Source: Marinobacter profundi | GTDB taxonomy: Bacteria > Pseudomonadota > Gammaproteobacteria > Pseudomonadales > Oleiphilaceae | Reading direction: 5' to 3' | DNA length: 64,000 bases | NCBI RefSeq assembly: GCF_002744715.1 | Contig: NZ_KZ319370.1 | Location: 186,001 to 250,000, forward strand | Part shown: positions 9,631 through 17,502 of the stretch, in pieces | Position numbering within the stretch: the first letter of the stretch is position 1 | Layout of the letters: the number at the start of each line of letters is the position of its first letter | The notes under the pieces: generated by a model | The model's input: the letters and a program-made list of their open reading frames with translations, nothing else | The model's database searches: none | Told to the model about the DNA's origin: nothing | Program-made: the position numbers and the translations under genes

Positions 9631-12600
9631 ATGACAATAACCAATAACACAGGCGCATACCCGCGCGGAGATCACATTTTGCGGCAACGGCCCGCGGCCA
9701 GCGCTGCCCGGAGACTGACCGCTGCCGTTGTCGGCCTGCTGCTGTGCCTGTTGCTGGCAGTGGCGGCTACACCGGTGCGGGCGGTGGAACCCTGCCAGGA
9801 TGCGGTGGTTACCGTCACCGGTGCTACCCGGGTGCTGGATCTGGCGGGCTGCCTCTGGTACCTGGAGGACCCGGGGCACCGGCTGACCCTGGCCGACGTC
9901 CAGGATGGCGCCAGTCACCCGTTCACCCGCCATGAGACCGGGGTGCTCAATTTCGGTTACACCGAGTCGGCCTACTGGGCGCGCTTCGATCTGCGGGCGG
10001 GGGCCCAGGCGGACAACACCGACTGGATCCTCGAACTGGCCCTGCCGCTGGTGGATGAGGTGACCCTGTACCTGGTCCGGGATGGTTATCTGATCGACCA
10101 GCGCAGTGCCGGCTATGAAGGGGACTGGTCACAACGGGATCTGGCGGTGCCCAACCCCACCTTCCGGCTGACCCTCGAGCCGGGCTCGGATACCCGGGTC
10201 TACCTTCGCATTGTCACTGCCAACACCTTCCGCCTGCCGATAACCCTGTGGCACCTGAACAGTTACATTGAGAAGGTGTCGGTGGATGAGGCGGTGCGCG
10301 GCCTCCTGCTGGGCAGCATTCTCGCCATCCTCGCCTACAACCTGTTTGTCGCCGTGTCGGTGCGTGAGCGCAGCAACATCTACTACGTGCTGTACCTGGT
10401 GTCGGCCACGGTATTCATCGCCACCGAACAGGTGCACGGTACCCAGTTGCTGGACGGCCCGCCGGCGCTGCTGCACAAGAAATACCTGCATTTCCAGATC
10501 ATCATGACCTGGTTCTGGGGCCTGCTGATGGCGCGCTCCCTGCTGGAAACCCGCGAGCGGGCACCCGACCTGGACCAGATCATCCGGCTCTGCATGGCCT
10601 CGGTGCTGGTGACGTTTGTGCTGGCGCTGTTCCTGCCCTACCACATTGCCATGGAATGGATTGTAGTGGGTTCGGTGCTGCTGAGTTCGCTGATGATCGT
10701 GGTGAGTTATCTGTCCTGGCGTTACTACAACCCGGCGGCCAGGGCCTACTTCTTTGCCTGGACCATCGCGCTGGTCGGTTTCGGGGTCTATGCCCTCACC
10801 GTCATGGGGTACCTGCCACTGAACATTTTCACCGGCTATGCTCCGCAGGTCGGGCTGACCGGGCAGATCATCCTGTTTTCCTTCGCCCTCGCCGACCGGA
10901 TCAAACAGGTCCAGGGCCAGGCCCTGAACTGGAGCGAGCGGGCGCTGGCCAACCTGCGGCGTTACCAGTCGCTGTTCGATAACGCCATCGAAGGGGTCTT
11001 CCAGATGTCCCTGGAGCGCCGTTTCCTGACCGCCAATCCGGCGATGGCCGGCATGCTGGGGTTTACCAGCAGCCGCGAGATGATCCGGGCCACCGGTGAC
11101 GTGCTGACCGCCTGCTTTGCCGACGAACGGGTCCGGCACTGGGTGATCGACCAGCTCCAGCATACCGGTACGGTGAAAGGCATCGAGGCCGCCTACCGCA
11201 CCCATCAGGGCCAGGAACGCTGGGCCACCATCTCGCTGCACACCGTGTACGATGCCAGTGGCGTGCCGCTGCACCTGGAGGGAACCTGTATCGATGCGAC
11301 CGAGCGCCACCAGCGCCAGCGCATCGAGAAGGAGCGTGAGAACGAGCGCATGGAAAAAGAGCTGGCTCGCAACTCGGCGGAGGCCAAGAGCCAGTTCCTC
11401 GCCAATATGAGCCACGAAATCCGCACTCCGCTGGCGGCCATCATCGGTTATGGCGAGAATCTGCTCGACCCGGAGCTGGATGAGGCGGAAAAGCGCACCA
11501 GCGCCGAGACGGTGGTGCGGAGTGGTCGCCATCTGCTGGATCTGGTCAATGACATCCTCGATCATTCAAAAATTGATGCCAACAAGCTGGATGTGGATAT
11601 CGTTGCGGTCAGTCTGCCGGAACTGCTCGACGAGATCCGCGCCTTTTTCATGCCGCGGGCGCGGGAGAAGGGGCTGGATTTCCGCATTGTCTGTGAGTAC
11701 CCGTTGCCGGAACGGATCCAGACCGACGCTACCCGCTTCCGGCAAATCATCATCAATTTGTGCGGAAACGCGCTCAAATTTACCGAAAAAGGATCGATCT
11801 CCCTGATTATTGGTTGTGAGGCCGAGGCCTCCCTGTTGCGGGCCCGGGTGGTGGACACCGGTATCGGGATGAAACCGGAGCAGCTGGCCCGGTTGTTTGA
11901 CCCGTTCGCCCAGGGCAGCGCTGCCATTGCCCGCCAATATGGTGGCACCGGCCTTGGCCTGAGCATCTCCCGTCGCCTCGCGCAGCTGCTGGGTGGCGAC
12001 ATTACCGTCAACAGCCGTTACGGCGAAGGCAGTGAGTTCGAGGTTACCATTGCAACCGGCCCGCTGGACCGGGTGCGGTTCCTGCACGACGGCCAGGAGC
12101 TGGGCCGGCGCGGTACGCTGCTGTCGACGACGGTGCCGCCGCGGCTGCGGGGGCGCATACTGTGTGCCGAAGACAATGATGTGAATCGCAAGCTGGTGTC
12201 GCTGCTGGTGGGTCGTACCGGCGCCACCCTGGAGCACGTGGCGAACGGCGCCGAGGCGCTGGAGGCGGTGACCCGCGAGCCGTTTGACCTGATTCTGATG
12301 GATATCCAGATGCCGGTGATGAATGGACGGGATGCGGCGGCGGCAATACGTGAAGCCGGCATCAATACCCCGATCATCGCTCTCACCGCCAACGTGATGG
12401 CGGAAGATATCCGGGATTACCGGCTTGCCGGCTGTAACGAGCATCTTGCCAAACCCATCGACAAGGCCCGCTTTTACGATCTGCTGGCCCGCTATCTGAG
12501 CCAGGAACGGGCCGGCGAGGTCGCTTCCGGAGTGCGCTATCACGGGCGGGTGTTGCTGGTGGAGGGCGACCCGGCGGACCGCAGCCTGACCGGGCAGATA

Positions 12601-13218
12601 TTGACCGGGCTGGGGCTGCAGGTCACCCCGGTTGCCAGCGGCGCCGAGGCCGTGCGTAAGGGCCTGGCCCGGTCGTTCCAGTTGGTACTGATGGCCCGCA
12701 ACTTGCCGGATATGGACGGCGTGGCCGCCACCCGCCTGCTGCGCCAGGCGGGTTTCCGTGCGCCGGTGATCGCGGTAACCAATGGCCATGGCGACGGGCT
12801 TGATGACATGCTGGCCGCCGGCTGCGACGGCAGCCTCGCCCGCCCGCTGGCGCGGGCAGCCGTCGAGGTGCTGCTGGCCCGTACCCTCGGCCCGGCGGAC
12901 GATCGCCTGGCGGCGACGGAGGAGGACGTGGCGGCGATCCGTCAGCTCAGTCAGCAGTTTCTGGCTGGCCTGGGTGACCGGCGCGAGGCGCTGAACCAGG
13001 CCCTGGCGCAGCGGGATGCCGAAAACCTGCAGCGCCAGGCCCACCAGCTCAAAGGTACGGCCGGTGCCATGGGGTATCCCCGGATGACCGAGCAGGCGGC
13101 TGCGCTGGAGGCCGCGGTAAAATCCGTCAGCCCGGACTGGGAGCAGGTTCGCAGCCGGCTGGCCGGACTTGATGCGATGATTGACCAGGCGATGCGGACC
13201 GGCGCGGTCGAAACCTGA
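9631..13218 (+). CDS. Hybrid sensor histidine kinase, 7TMR-DISM, PAS, two REC, Hpt
   Basis: 1195 residues. The order is: signal peptide (about 28-51), periplasmic DISMED2-like carbohydrate-binding-type domain (about 60-195), seven membrane segments (about 225-415), PAS (about 440-560), HisKA with His595 in SHEIRTP, HATPase with NLCGNALKF, DTGIGM and GGTGLGLS, a receiver with Asp891 (LMDIQMP), a second receiver, and an Hpt domain with His1138 (HQLKG). The second receiver has Ala1022 where the phospho-accepting aspartate belongs and Arg in place of the conserved lysine, so it should not be phosphorylated. A phosphorelay His595-Asp891-His1138 is expected, probably to the response regulator at 13847 in the same operon. 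The signal is unknown. Confidence 0.9.
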   Translation: MTITNNTGAYPRGDHILRQRPAASAARRLTAAVVGLLLCLLLAVAATPVRAVEPCQDAVVTVTGATRVLDLAGCLWYLEDPGHRLTLADVQDGASHPFTRHETGVLNFGYTESAYWARFDLRAGAQADNTDWILELALPLVDEVTLYLVRDGYLIDQRSAGYEGDWSQRDLAVPNPTFRLTLEPGSDTRVYLRIVTANTFRLPITLWHLNSYIEKVSVDEAVRGLLLGSILAILAYNLFVAVSVRERSNIYYVLYLVSATVFIATEQVHGTQLLDGPPALLHKKYLHFQIIMTWFWGLLMARSLLETRERAPDLDQIIRLCMASVLVTFVLALFLPYHIAMEWIVVGSVLLSSLMIVVSYLSWRYYNPAARAYFFAWTIALVGFGVYALTVMGYLPLNIFTGYAPQVGLTGQIILFSFALADRIKQVQGQALNWSERALANLRRYQSLFDNAIEGVFQMSLERRFLTANPAMAGMLGFTSSREMIRATGDVLTACFADERVRHWVIDQLQHTGTVKGIEAAYRTHQGQERWATISLHTVYDASGVPLHLEGTCIDATERHQRQRIEKERENERMEKELARNSAEAKSQFLANMSHEIRTPLAAIIGYGENLLDPELDEAEKRTSAETVVRSGRHLLDLVNDILDHSKIDANKLDVDIVAVSLPELLDEIRAFFMPRAREKGLDFRIVCEYPLPERIQTDATRFRQIIINLCGNALKFTEKGSISLIIGCEAEASLLRARVVDTGIGMKPEQLARLFDPFAQGSAAIARQYGGTGLGLSISRRLAQLLGGDITVNSRYGEGSEFEVTIATGPLDRVRFLHDGQELGRRGTLLSTTVPPRLRGRILCAEDNDVNRKLVSLLVGRTGATLEHVANGAEALEAVTREPFDLILMDIQMPVMNGRDAAAAIREAGINTPIIALTANVMAEDIRDYRLAGCNEHLAKPIDKARFYDLLARYLSQERAGEVASGVRYHGRVLLVEGDPADRSLTGQILTGLGLQVTPVASGAEAVRKGLARSFQLVLMARNLPDMDGVAATRLLRQAGFRAPVIAVTNGHGDGLDDMLAAGCDGSLARPLARAAVEVLLARTLGPADDRLAATEEDVAAIRQLSQQFLAGLGDRREALNQALAQRDAENLQRQAHQLKGTAGAMGYPRMTEQAAALEAAVKSVSPDWEQVRSRLAGLDAMIDQAMRTGAVET

Positions 13219-13249
13219 AGTGATGATTCACAGGACGCAGGAAGGTGTT

Positions 13250-13801
13250 ATGTCAGACGAAGCAAGCCGCAGTGAAAGTCAGTCCCTGAGTATGATGTAC
13301 GGTACCTATGCCGATGTACTGTTTGTCCTGTTCCCGTTTCTGGTCATCGGCATGCAGCGCCTGTGGGAAGGTGACCTGTACGACGTGTTACTGCGCCCGG
13401 ACCTGAGTATCGCGGCGGCCATCCTGGCAGGGCTGGCTATCGGCAAGTTTGTGCTCGGCCTGGTCGGTGAGCGGGAACTCGGTCCGTTCAAGGAGCGTAT
13501 TGTTTTCTTTATCGCCCTGACCCTGTTCGTGGTGCTTGGACCCGCCATCATCCTGATCCTCAGTATTGTCGGAGGAGGCCAGCCGCCGGGATTTGTGGCC
13601 TTCGTCCAGCCGGTGTTACTGATCATTGCAATTTCGCTCTACACCACTGCGATCAGTATCAGTAATATTCTTACCCGCAGTGGCCGCCATAGCCCGGTTG
13701 TCCGACGCGACACCGCGCCCGCTGGCGGTCTGTCCGGCGGGCCCCAGAGCCTTCCGGAGCCGCTGGTGATACCCCGCCGCTCGGCGGAGGATTCGGCATG
13801 A
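13250..13801 (+). CDS. Hypothetical four-helix membrane protein
   Basis: 183 residues from ATG 13250, which has AGGAAGG four bases upstream; a reading from 13181 would overlap the kinase gene. There are about four hydrophobic segments (ADVLFVLFPFLVIGM, IAAAILAGLAIGKFVL, RIVFFIALTLFVVLGPAIIL, PVLLIIAISLYTTAISI) and a proline-rich cytosolic tail. It lies 31 bases after the kinase stop and 45 before a response regulator, so the three genes probably form one operon. Its role may be accessory to the sensor. Family not recognised. Confidence 0.7.
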   Translation: MSDEASRSESQSLSMMYGTYADVLFVLFPFLVIGMQRLWEGDLYDVLLRPDLSIAAAILAGLAIGKFVLGLVGERELGPFKERIVFFIALTLFVVLGPAIILILSIVGGGQPPGFVAFVQPVLLIIAISLYTTAISISNILTRSGRHSPVVRRDTAPAGGLSGGPQSLPEPLVIPRRSAEDSA

Positions 13802-13846
13802 CTGGCCAGACACGGCGACCGCCGTCCGGAAGACAGGAGACGTACC

Positions 13847-14260
13847 ATGGATAACCTCAGCGTATTGCTGGTGGAAGACGAGCCAACCATGCGGGCGGTA
13901 TTGCGGGAAATGCTTTTCAATGCAGGCGCATCCCGGATCGAGGAGGCCGCCGATGCCAGTGCTGCCAGAGCGGCCTTCCAGGACCAGGTGTACCAGATCG
14001 TCATGCTCGATTTGGGGTTACCGGATGGCGACGGCCATGAGTTGATGGCGGAGTTCAAGGCGCTCAGGGCCAGTCAGCACATCGTGCTGGTGACCGCGGA
14101 TGACTCCATCGAGAGCATTCAGCGCGCCATCAGTGCCGGCGCCAATGGTTACGTGGTGAAGCCGTATTCCCAGGAAAAAATCCATGACGTGGTGAATAAC
14201 TACATCATGGTCCATGGCGGGGATCCCGCCTTGATCCGGGGGCTGAGCCGCCATCACTGA
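13847..14260 (+). CDS. Single-domain response regulator (CheY-like)
   Basis: 137 residues, a lone receiver domain. The acidic pair is in LLVEDE, the phospho-accepting Asp in MLDLGLPDGDG, the conserved Thr in LVTAD and the Lys in VVKPYS, so all key residues are present. There is no output domain, so it acts by protein binding or passes phosphate on. AGGAGA precedes the start. It lies two genes after the hybrid kinase with its Hpt domain, the likely phosphodonor. The short C-terminal extension has no clear domain. Confidence 0.88.
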   Translation: MDNLSVLLVEDEPTMRAVLREMLFNAGASRIEEAADASAARAAFQDQVYQIVMLDLGLPDGDGHELMAEFKALRASQHIVLVTADDSIESIQRAISAGANGYVVKPYSQEKIHDVVNNYIMVHGGDPALIRGLSRHH

Positions 14261-14293
14261 ACGGCACAGCCCCGGTCGGCGGGTCGACCTGAA

Positions 14294-14566
14294 TCAGGCA
14301 ACCTGGCGGGCAATCCAGGAGTTGTAGCGGGTTGCCAGGGCGCGGACGTAACGGGCTTCGGCGCCGTCGAGATTGCCCAGCACACCCTTGAAGATCCAGC
14401 CGCGTTCGTAAAGTCCGAGTACCCGCTGCTCGTCATCCAGGTTGACCCGCTGGTTCAACTTTTTGCAGATTGCATCCAGCAGCGGCAGTTTTTCCGGGCG
14501 CTTGATGGGCCCCGGGCGGTTGCCGGCCGGCTGGTTCGCTGCGCGTGTAGGTGGATGTCTTCTCAT
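14294..14566 (-). CDS. Hypothetical protein, 90 residues
   Basis: ATG 14566 is supported by AAGGAG eight bases upstream; longer readings would cross the terminator at 14599-14631. The N-terminal third is basic and probably disordered (RRHPPTRAANQPAGNRPGP), while the rest is folded and helical (LDDEQRVLGLYERGWIFKG, ARYVRALATRYNSWIA). The composition might suit a nucleic-acid or ribosome contact, but no family is recognised. An intrinsic terminator lies in its leader just upstream, which suggests control by attenuation or a separate promoter. It converges on the response regulator gene. Confidence 0.65.
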   Translation of the reverse strand: MRRHPPTRAANQPAGNRPGPIKRPEKLPLLDAICKKLNQRVNLDDEQRVLGLYERGWIFKGVLGNLDGAEARYVRALATRYNSWIARQVA

Positions 14567-14598
14567 GGTGTTCTCCTTGTCGTTTTGCCACTGCAAAA

Positions 14599-14631
14599 AC
14601 AAAAAACCCCGGGACTGGGCGGACCGGGGTT
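14599..14631 (-). terminator. Minus-strand terminator in a gene leader
   Basis: On the minus strand AACCCCGG (14631-14624) pairs with CCGGGGTT (14612-14605) around an 11-base loop, followed by a run of T (A-run at 601-606 on the plus strand). It ends 33 bases before the ATG at 14566 and begins 58 bases after a 29-codon ORF, the arrangement of an attenuator, though it could simply end a small upstream transcript. Confidence 0.75.
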
Positions 14632-14688
14632 CATCACGGAGAGTTCGACCCGGTCGCTCATATGGCTCCCGGGACTGACCGAAAGCCG

Positions 14689-14778
14689 TTAGCTGTCTTT
14701 CACCATTGCACACACAACCGGCAGACGGCGGCTATGGGCGCCCCGGTGGGTGATCTGGACAGTGCAAATAGTTGGCAT
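14689..14778 (-). CDS. Short ORF, possible leader peptide
   Basis: A 29-codon ORF starting MPTICTVQITHRG and ending VCAMVKDS, with GAGG five bases before its ATG. It contains two cysteines and several basic residues, and no membrane segment. It is followed by a minus-strand intrinsic terminator and then the 90-residue gene, so it may be a regulatory leader peptide or an independent microprotein. It is too short for codon statistics; the ribosome site and position are the only support. No family recognised. Confidence 0.35.
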   Translation of the reverse strand: MPTICTVQITHRGAHSRRLPVVCAMVKDS

Positions 14779-14964
14779 TGCTACCTCTTCTGAAACCGGT
14801 CGACGGAGGGCTGGAACAGCGCCCGGCAACCAGAACGTCAAGCTGCTGAAAACGACTTCGATACTTGCCACAGTGTATAGCCTGGCCGTGGCTTTGCAAG
14901 AGCGATCATGGCAAGAGTGATCAGGCTTCGGCAAACCCCTACAGACGCTGTGGTACGGTGTGGT

Positions 14965-15084
14965 CATAATTCTCACCGTCACGTGTTTTACGTTGTGCAA
15001 TCCTCAGCACCAGCCACCGGTTGTGGGGTGTTGAGTGGATCTCTCCTATTTTTTTCGAGCGGCCTTCGGGCCGCTCTTTTTTTT
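14965..15084 (+). ncRNA. Candidate small RNA with intrinsic terminator
   Basis: CATAAT at 14965-14970 is a near-consensus -10 element; a transcript from about 14977 would run about 108 nt to the terminator. The RNA would hold a strong hairpin: CTCAGCACC at 15003-15011 pairs with GGTGTTGAG at 15027-15035 (one G-U), and inside it CCAC pairs with GTGG over loop CGGTT. A single-stranded, U-rich link (15036-15056) follows, then a perfect terminator. No ORF with a ribosome site fits the stretch. No clear -35 was found and I recognise no known RNA family, so this is a prediction. Confidence 0.45.
15057..15084 (+). terminator. Strong intrinsic terminator
   Basis: GAGCGGCC, the extra-stable tetraloop TTCG, GGCCGCTC and then eight T residues, all perfect. 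It is a plus-strand signal, yet no plus-strand protein gene lies within 790 bases upstream; the nearest, the response regulator, ends at 14260. This is the main reason to propose a small RNA ending here. Confidence 0.92.
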
Positions 15085-15195
15085 GCCCCGGCTGACCCTC
15101 TCCTGCCCCCTTCGGAAACTTCGTAGCGGCTAGTCCCTACAGCCCTGAAGCCGCCGATTGGCGATAATTTGCACACTAACTGATCATTCATCCTG

Positions 15196-15462
15196 ATGAT
15201 ATTGCAGAGGTTGAAACCGAAGAAAATGCCTGACGAACCCGGAGCTGCCAGAAAACTTCGTTCGCACATTGTTGTTGAAATCGTGCTGGTTGCCGCCTTG
15301 CTGGTCTATCTGGTGATGGCCCAGAGCCGTGTGGTAGGGGATGACCTGTCGTTTACCGTGGTGGGTGCCAGCCTGATGGCACTGGTGACTTACTGGACCC
15401 TCAATACCCTGCGTGATGGCCTCGAGCTGATCGCGGTACGGGCCCGGCGCATCCGGCACTGA
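15196..15462 (+). CDS. Small membrane protein, two TM segments
   Basis: 88 residues with two hydrophobic segments (VVEIVLVAALLVYLVMAQ at about 26-43 and FTVVGASLMALVTYWTL at about 53-69) and basic ends, so both termini are probably cytosolic. ATG 15226 is an alternative start. The GATAAT at 15163-15168 may be its -10 element. It converges on the exonuclease gene. I do not recognise the family, and function is unknown. Confidence 0.6.
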   Translation: MILQRLKPKKMPDEPGAARKLRSHIVVEIVLVAALLVYLVMAQSRVVGDDLSFTVVGASLMALVTYWTLNTLRDGLELIAVRARRIRH

Positions 15463-15480
15463 GCCGGCAAGGGCATCCGG

Positions 15481-16047
15481 TCAGGCTGGCCGGCTCTGCC
15501 CGGGTACCTGCAGGGCCGGCGCCGGCTGGCTGACCTGTTGCCAGGTTTCCCGCAGAATCAGTGCATCATTGGCGGCCCGGTGGACCGGGAGGCCAAGATC
15601 ACTGATGACCTGCTGGCGCACGGCGGGCCAGCTCTGGACCTGCGGCGAGGTCAGCAGCATCGATACCGATTCAAGCTGGAAGCTGGGAGTGAGTTCCGCC
15701 GCCCGATACAGGCGGTGCAACCAGAAGCTGTCAAATGTCCAGGCGTCACAGTACACCTGGCCAGCCAGCAACTCGTTGAGACCCTGCGCCACTTCCCGTA
15801 CTGCAATGCCTTCCCGCTCCAGAGTGCTGCGGCTGATACCGTGGATACGCTCGGCGCTTTCGGACCAGTCCTGCCAGATGACGTGGGGGCGGATCAACCA
15901 GCTGTGCAGAGAACCGTCGCCCAGGCACACACCGACTTCGATCGGGTAACTGGCGATCAGATCAAGACTGGATGCCTCGAAATCGATAAAGGACGGAGTG
16001 GCTTCGGTTATCATGCCGCCTGGTTTTTGTTGGTGTTCGGATGTCAA
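15481..16047 (-). CDS. DEDDh 3'-5' exonuclease (DnaQ-like fold)
   Basis: 188 residues forming one exonuclease domain. Exo I is FIDFEASS (Asp and Glu metal ligands), Exo II contains DAWTFDSFW, and Exo III is HRAANDALI with the histidine and aspartate in the HxxxxD spacing, so all catalytic residues of the DEDDh class are present. It should degrade single-stranded DNA or RNA ends with two metal ions. ATG 16014 is an alternative start that would remove a polar N-terminal tail. It is divergent from queC with a 104-bp shared gap. The substrate is unknown. Confidence 0.8.
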   Translation of the reverse strand: MTSEHQQKPGGMITEATPSFIDFEASSLDLIASYPIEVGVCLGDGSLHSWLIRPHVIWQDWSESAERIHGISRSTLEREGIAVREVAQGLNELLAGQVYCDAWTFDSFWLHRLYRAAELTPSFQLESVSMLLTSPQVQSWPAVRQQVISDLGLPVHRAANDALILRETWQQVSQPAPALQVPGQSRPA

Positions 16048-16151
16048 AGTGTACCCCTACGATCCCGCCGACGCGAACCCATCGTGTCATCGGACTGTTA
16101 CAATACGTCCATTGACTGTTATCCCAGCTGAATTCGGGTCCGGAGTATTAA

Positions 16152-16817
16152 ATGTCTGATACCGTTGTTGTGATCTACTCGGGAGGTATGGACTCCTTTA
16201 CCCTGCTGCACCTGGCCCGTGCCCGGGGTTACCGGGTTCATGCCCTCTCGTTCAACTATGGCCAGCGCCATGTCCGGGAACTGGACTGCGCCGCTGGGGT
16301 TTGCCACCAGCTCGGCATTCCCCACCAGGTGCTGGACATCACCGCGCTCAGTGCGGTGATGGCCGGATCGGCGCTGACCGGCGGCGATGAGGTGCCGGAA
16401 GGCCACTATGAAGAGGCCAGCATGAAGGCCACCGTGGTGCCCAACCGCAACATGATCCTGTTGTCCCTGGCCACGGGCTATGCGGTGACGGCAGGCGCCG
16501 GGGCGGTGTGGTACGGTGCCCACGGCGGTGACCACGCCATCTACCCGGACTGTCGTCCGGAGTTTGTCGAGAAGATGGATGCGGTATGCCGGATCGCCAA
16601 CTATGAGCCGGTTGCCATCGAGGCGCCATTCATGGCCATGGACAAGGGCCAGATCCTCGGTGAGGGCCTGGCGTTGGGGCTGGACTACAGCCAGACCTGG
16701 ACCTGTTATAACGGCCGGGAAAAGGCCTGTGGCCGTTGTGGTTCCTGTGTCGAGCGCCTGGAAGCCTTCGCCAGCCATGGCCTGACGGACCCGCTGAGTT
16801 ACGAGGTGGAAGCCTGA
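16152..16817 (+). CDS. queC: 7-cyano-7-deazaguanine synthase
   Basis: 221 residues. The ATP-pyrophosphatase loop SGGMDS lies at residues 10-15, and the zinc site near the C-terminus is the CGRCGSC cluster, with a further cysteine just before it ([10 protein letters not shown]). QueC converts 7-carboxy-7-deazaguanine to preQ0 with ATP and ammonia, the step before queuosine entry into tRNA. Its stop overlaps the start of queE (TGATG), so the two are co-translated. I looked for a preQ1 riboswitch in the 104-bp leader and saw none. Confidence 0.95.
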   Translation: MSDTVVVIYSGGMDSFTLLHLARARGYRVHALSFNYGQRHVRELDCAAGVCHQLGIPHQVLDITALSAVMAGSALTGGDEVPEGHYEEASMKATVVPNRNMILLSLATGYAVTAGAGAVWYGAHGGDHAIYPDCRPEFVEKMDAVCRIANYEPVAIEAPFMAMDKGQILGEGLALGLDYSQTWTCYNGREKACGRCGSCVERLEAFASHGLTDPLSYEVEA

Positions 16818-17473
16818 TGTACCGGGTCAAGGAGGCGTTCTATACCCTTCAGGGCGAGGGTGCGCAGGCCGGTCGGGCGGCGGTGTTCTGCCGTTTCAGC
16901 AAATGCAACCTGTGGAATGGCCGCGAGCAGGACCGCGAGAGCGCGGTATGCAACTTTTGTGATACCGACTTTGTCGGCACCGATGGCCAGAACGGCGGCC
17001 GTTTTGCAACGGCTGACGAATTGGCGGATCACATCCGCCGCCTGTGGCCGGATGCTCCAGGGCGACCCTATGTGGTGTGTACCGGTGGCGAGCCGCTGTT
17101 GCAGCTGGATGATGCCCTGATAGCGGCCTTCCATGCCCGCGGCTTTGAAGTCGGCGTGGAAACCAACGGAACCCTGCCGGCACCGGCCGGCATCGACTGG
17201 CTGTGTGTCAGTCCCAAGGCGGATGCCGAGGTGGTCATCCGCCAGTGCGACGAGCTCAAACTGGTGTTTCCCCAGCCGCTGGCGCCACCGGAACGCTTCG
17301 AAGGCATTGCGGCCAGTCACTACTTCCTGTCACCGATGGCCACACCGACGGTAACCGAGCCTGAGCTCGATCCGGTGCGACAGCGCAACACCCGATTGGC
17401 CACGGATTACTGCCTGGCCCATCCGCGCTGGCGGCTGACCCTGCAGATGCACAAGATCATCGGTATCGACTGA
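16817..17473 (+). CDS. queE: 7-carboxy-7-deazaguanine synthase (radical SAM)
   Basis: 218 residues. QueE uses a 4Fe-4S cluster and S-adenosylmethionine to rearrange carboxytetrahydropterin to CDG, the substrate of QueC. The cluster cysteines are Cys30, Cys45 and Cys48, a Cx14CxxC arrangement in place of the usual radical SAM Cx3CxxC; this variant is known for one class of bacterial QueE. GGEP follows in the normal place (CTGGEPLLQ). The start overlaps the queC stop by one base. Readings beginning upstream would run through queC and are not credible. Confidence 0.93.
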   Translation: MYRVKEAFYTLQGEGAQAGRAAVFCRFSKCNLWNGREQDRESAVCNFCDTDFVGTDGQNGGRFATADELADHIRRLWPDAPGRPYVVCTGGEPLLQLDDALIAAFHARGFEVGVETNGTLPAPAGIDWLCVSPKADAEVVIRQCDELKLVFPQPLAPPERFEGIAASHYFLSPMATPTVTEPELDPVRQRNTRLATDYCLAHPRWRLTLQMHKIIGID

Positions 17474-17502
17474 ACCCCGCCGGCGAGGACCGGGCGGGCG
17501 CT

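Noticed and set aside
10129..11565. 478-codon minus-strand frame inside the hybrid kinase
   Set aside because: Antisense to conserved kinase domains; His/Gln-rich noise.
16048..16151. preQ1 riboswitch before queC
   Set aside because: No pseudoknot-like element or A-rich tail could be recognised in the leader.
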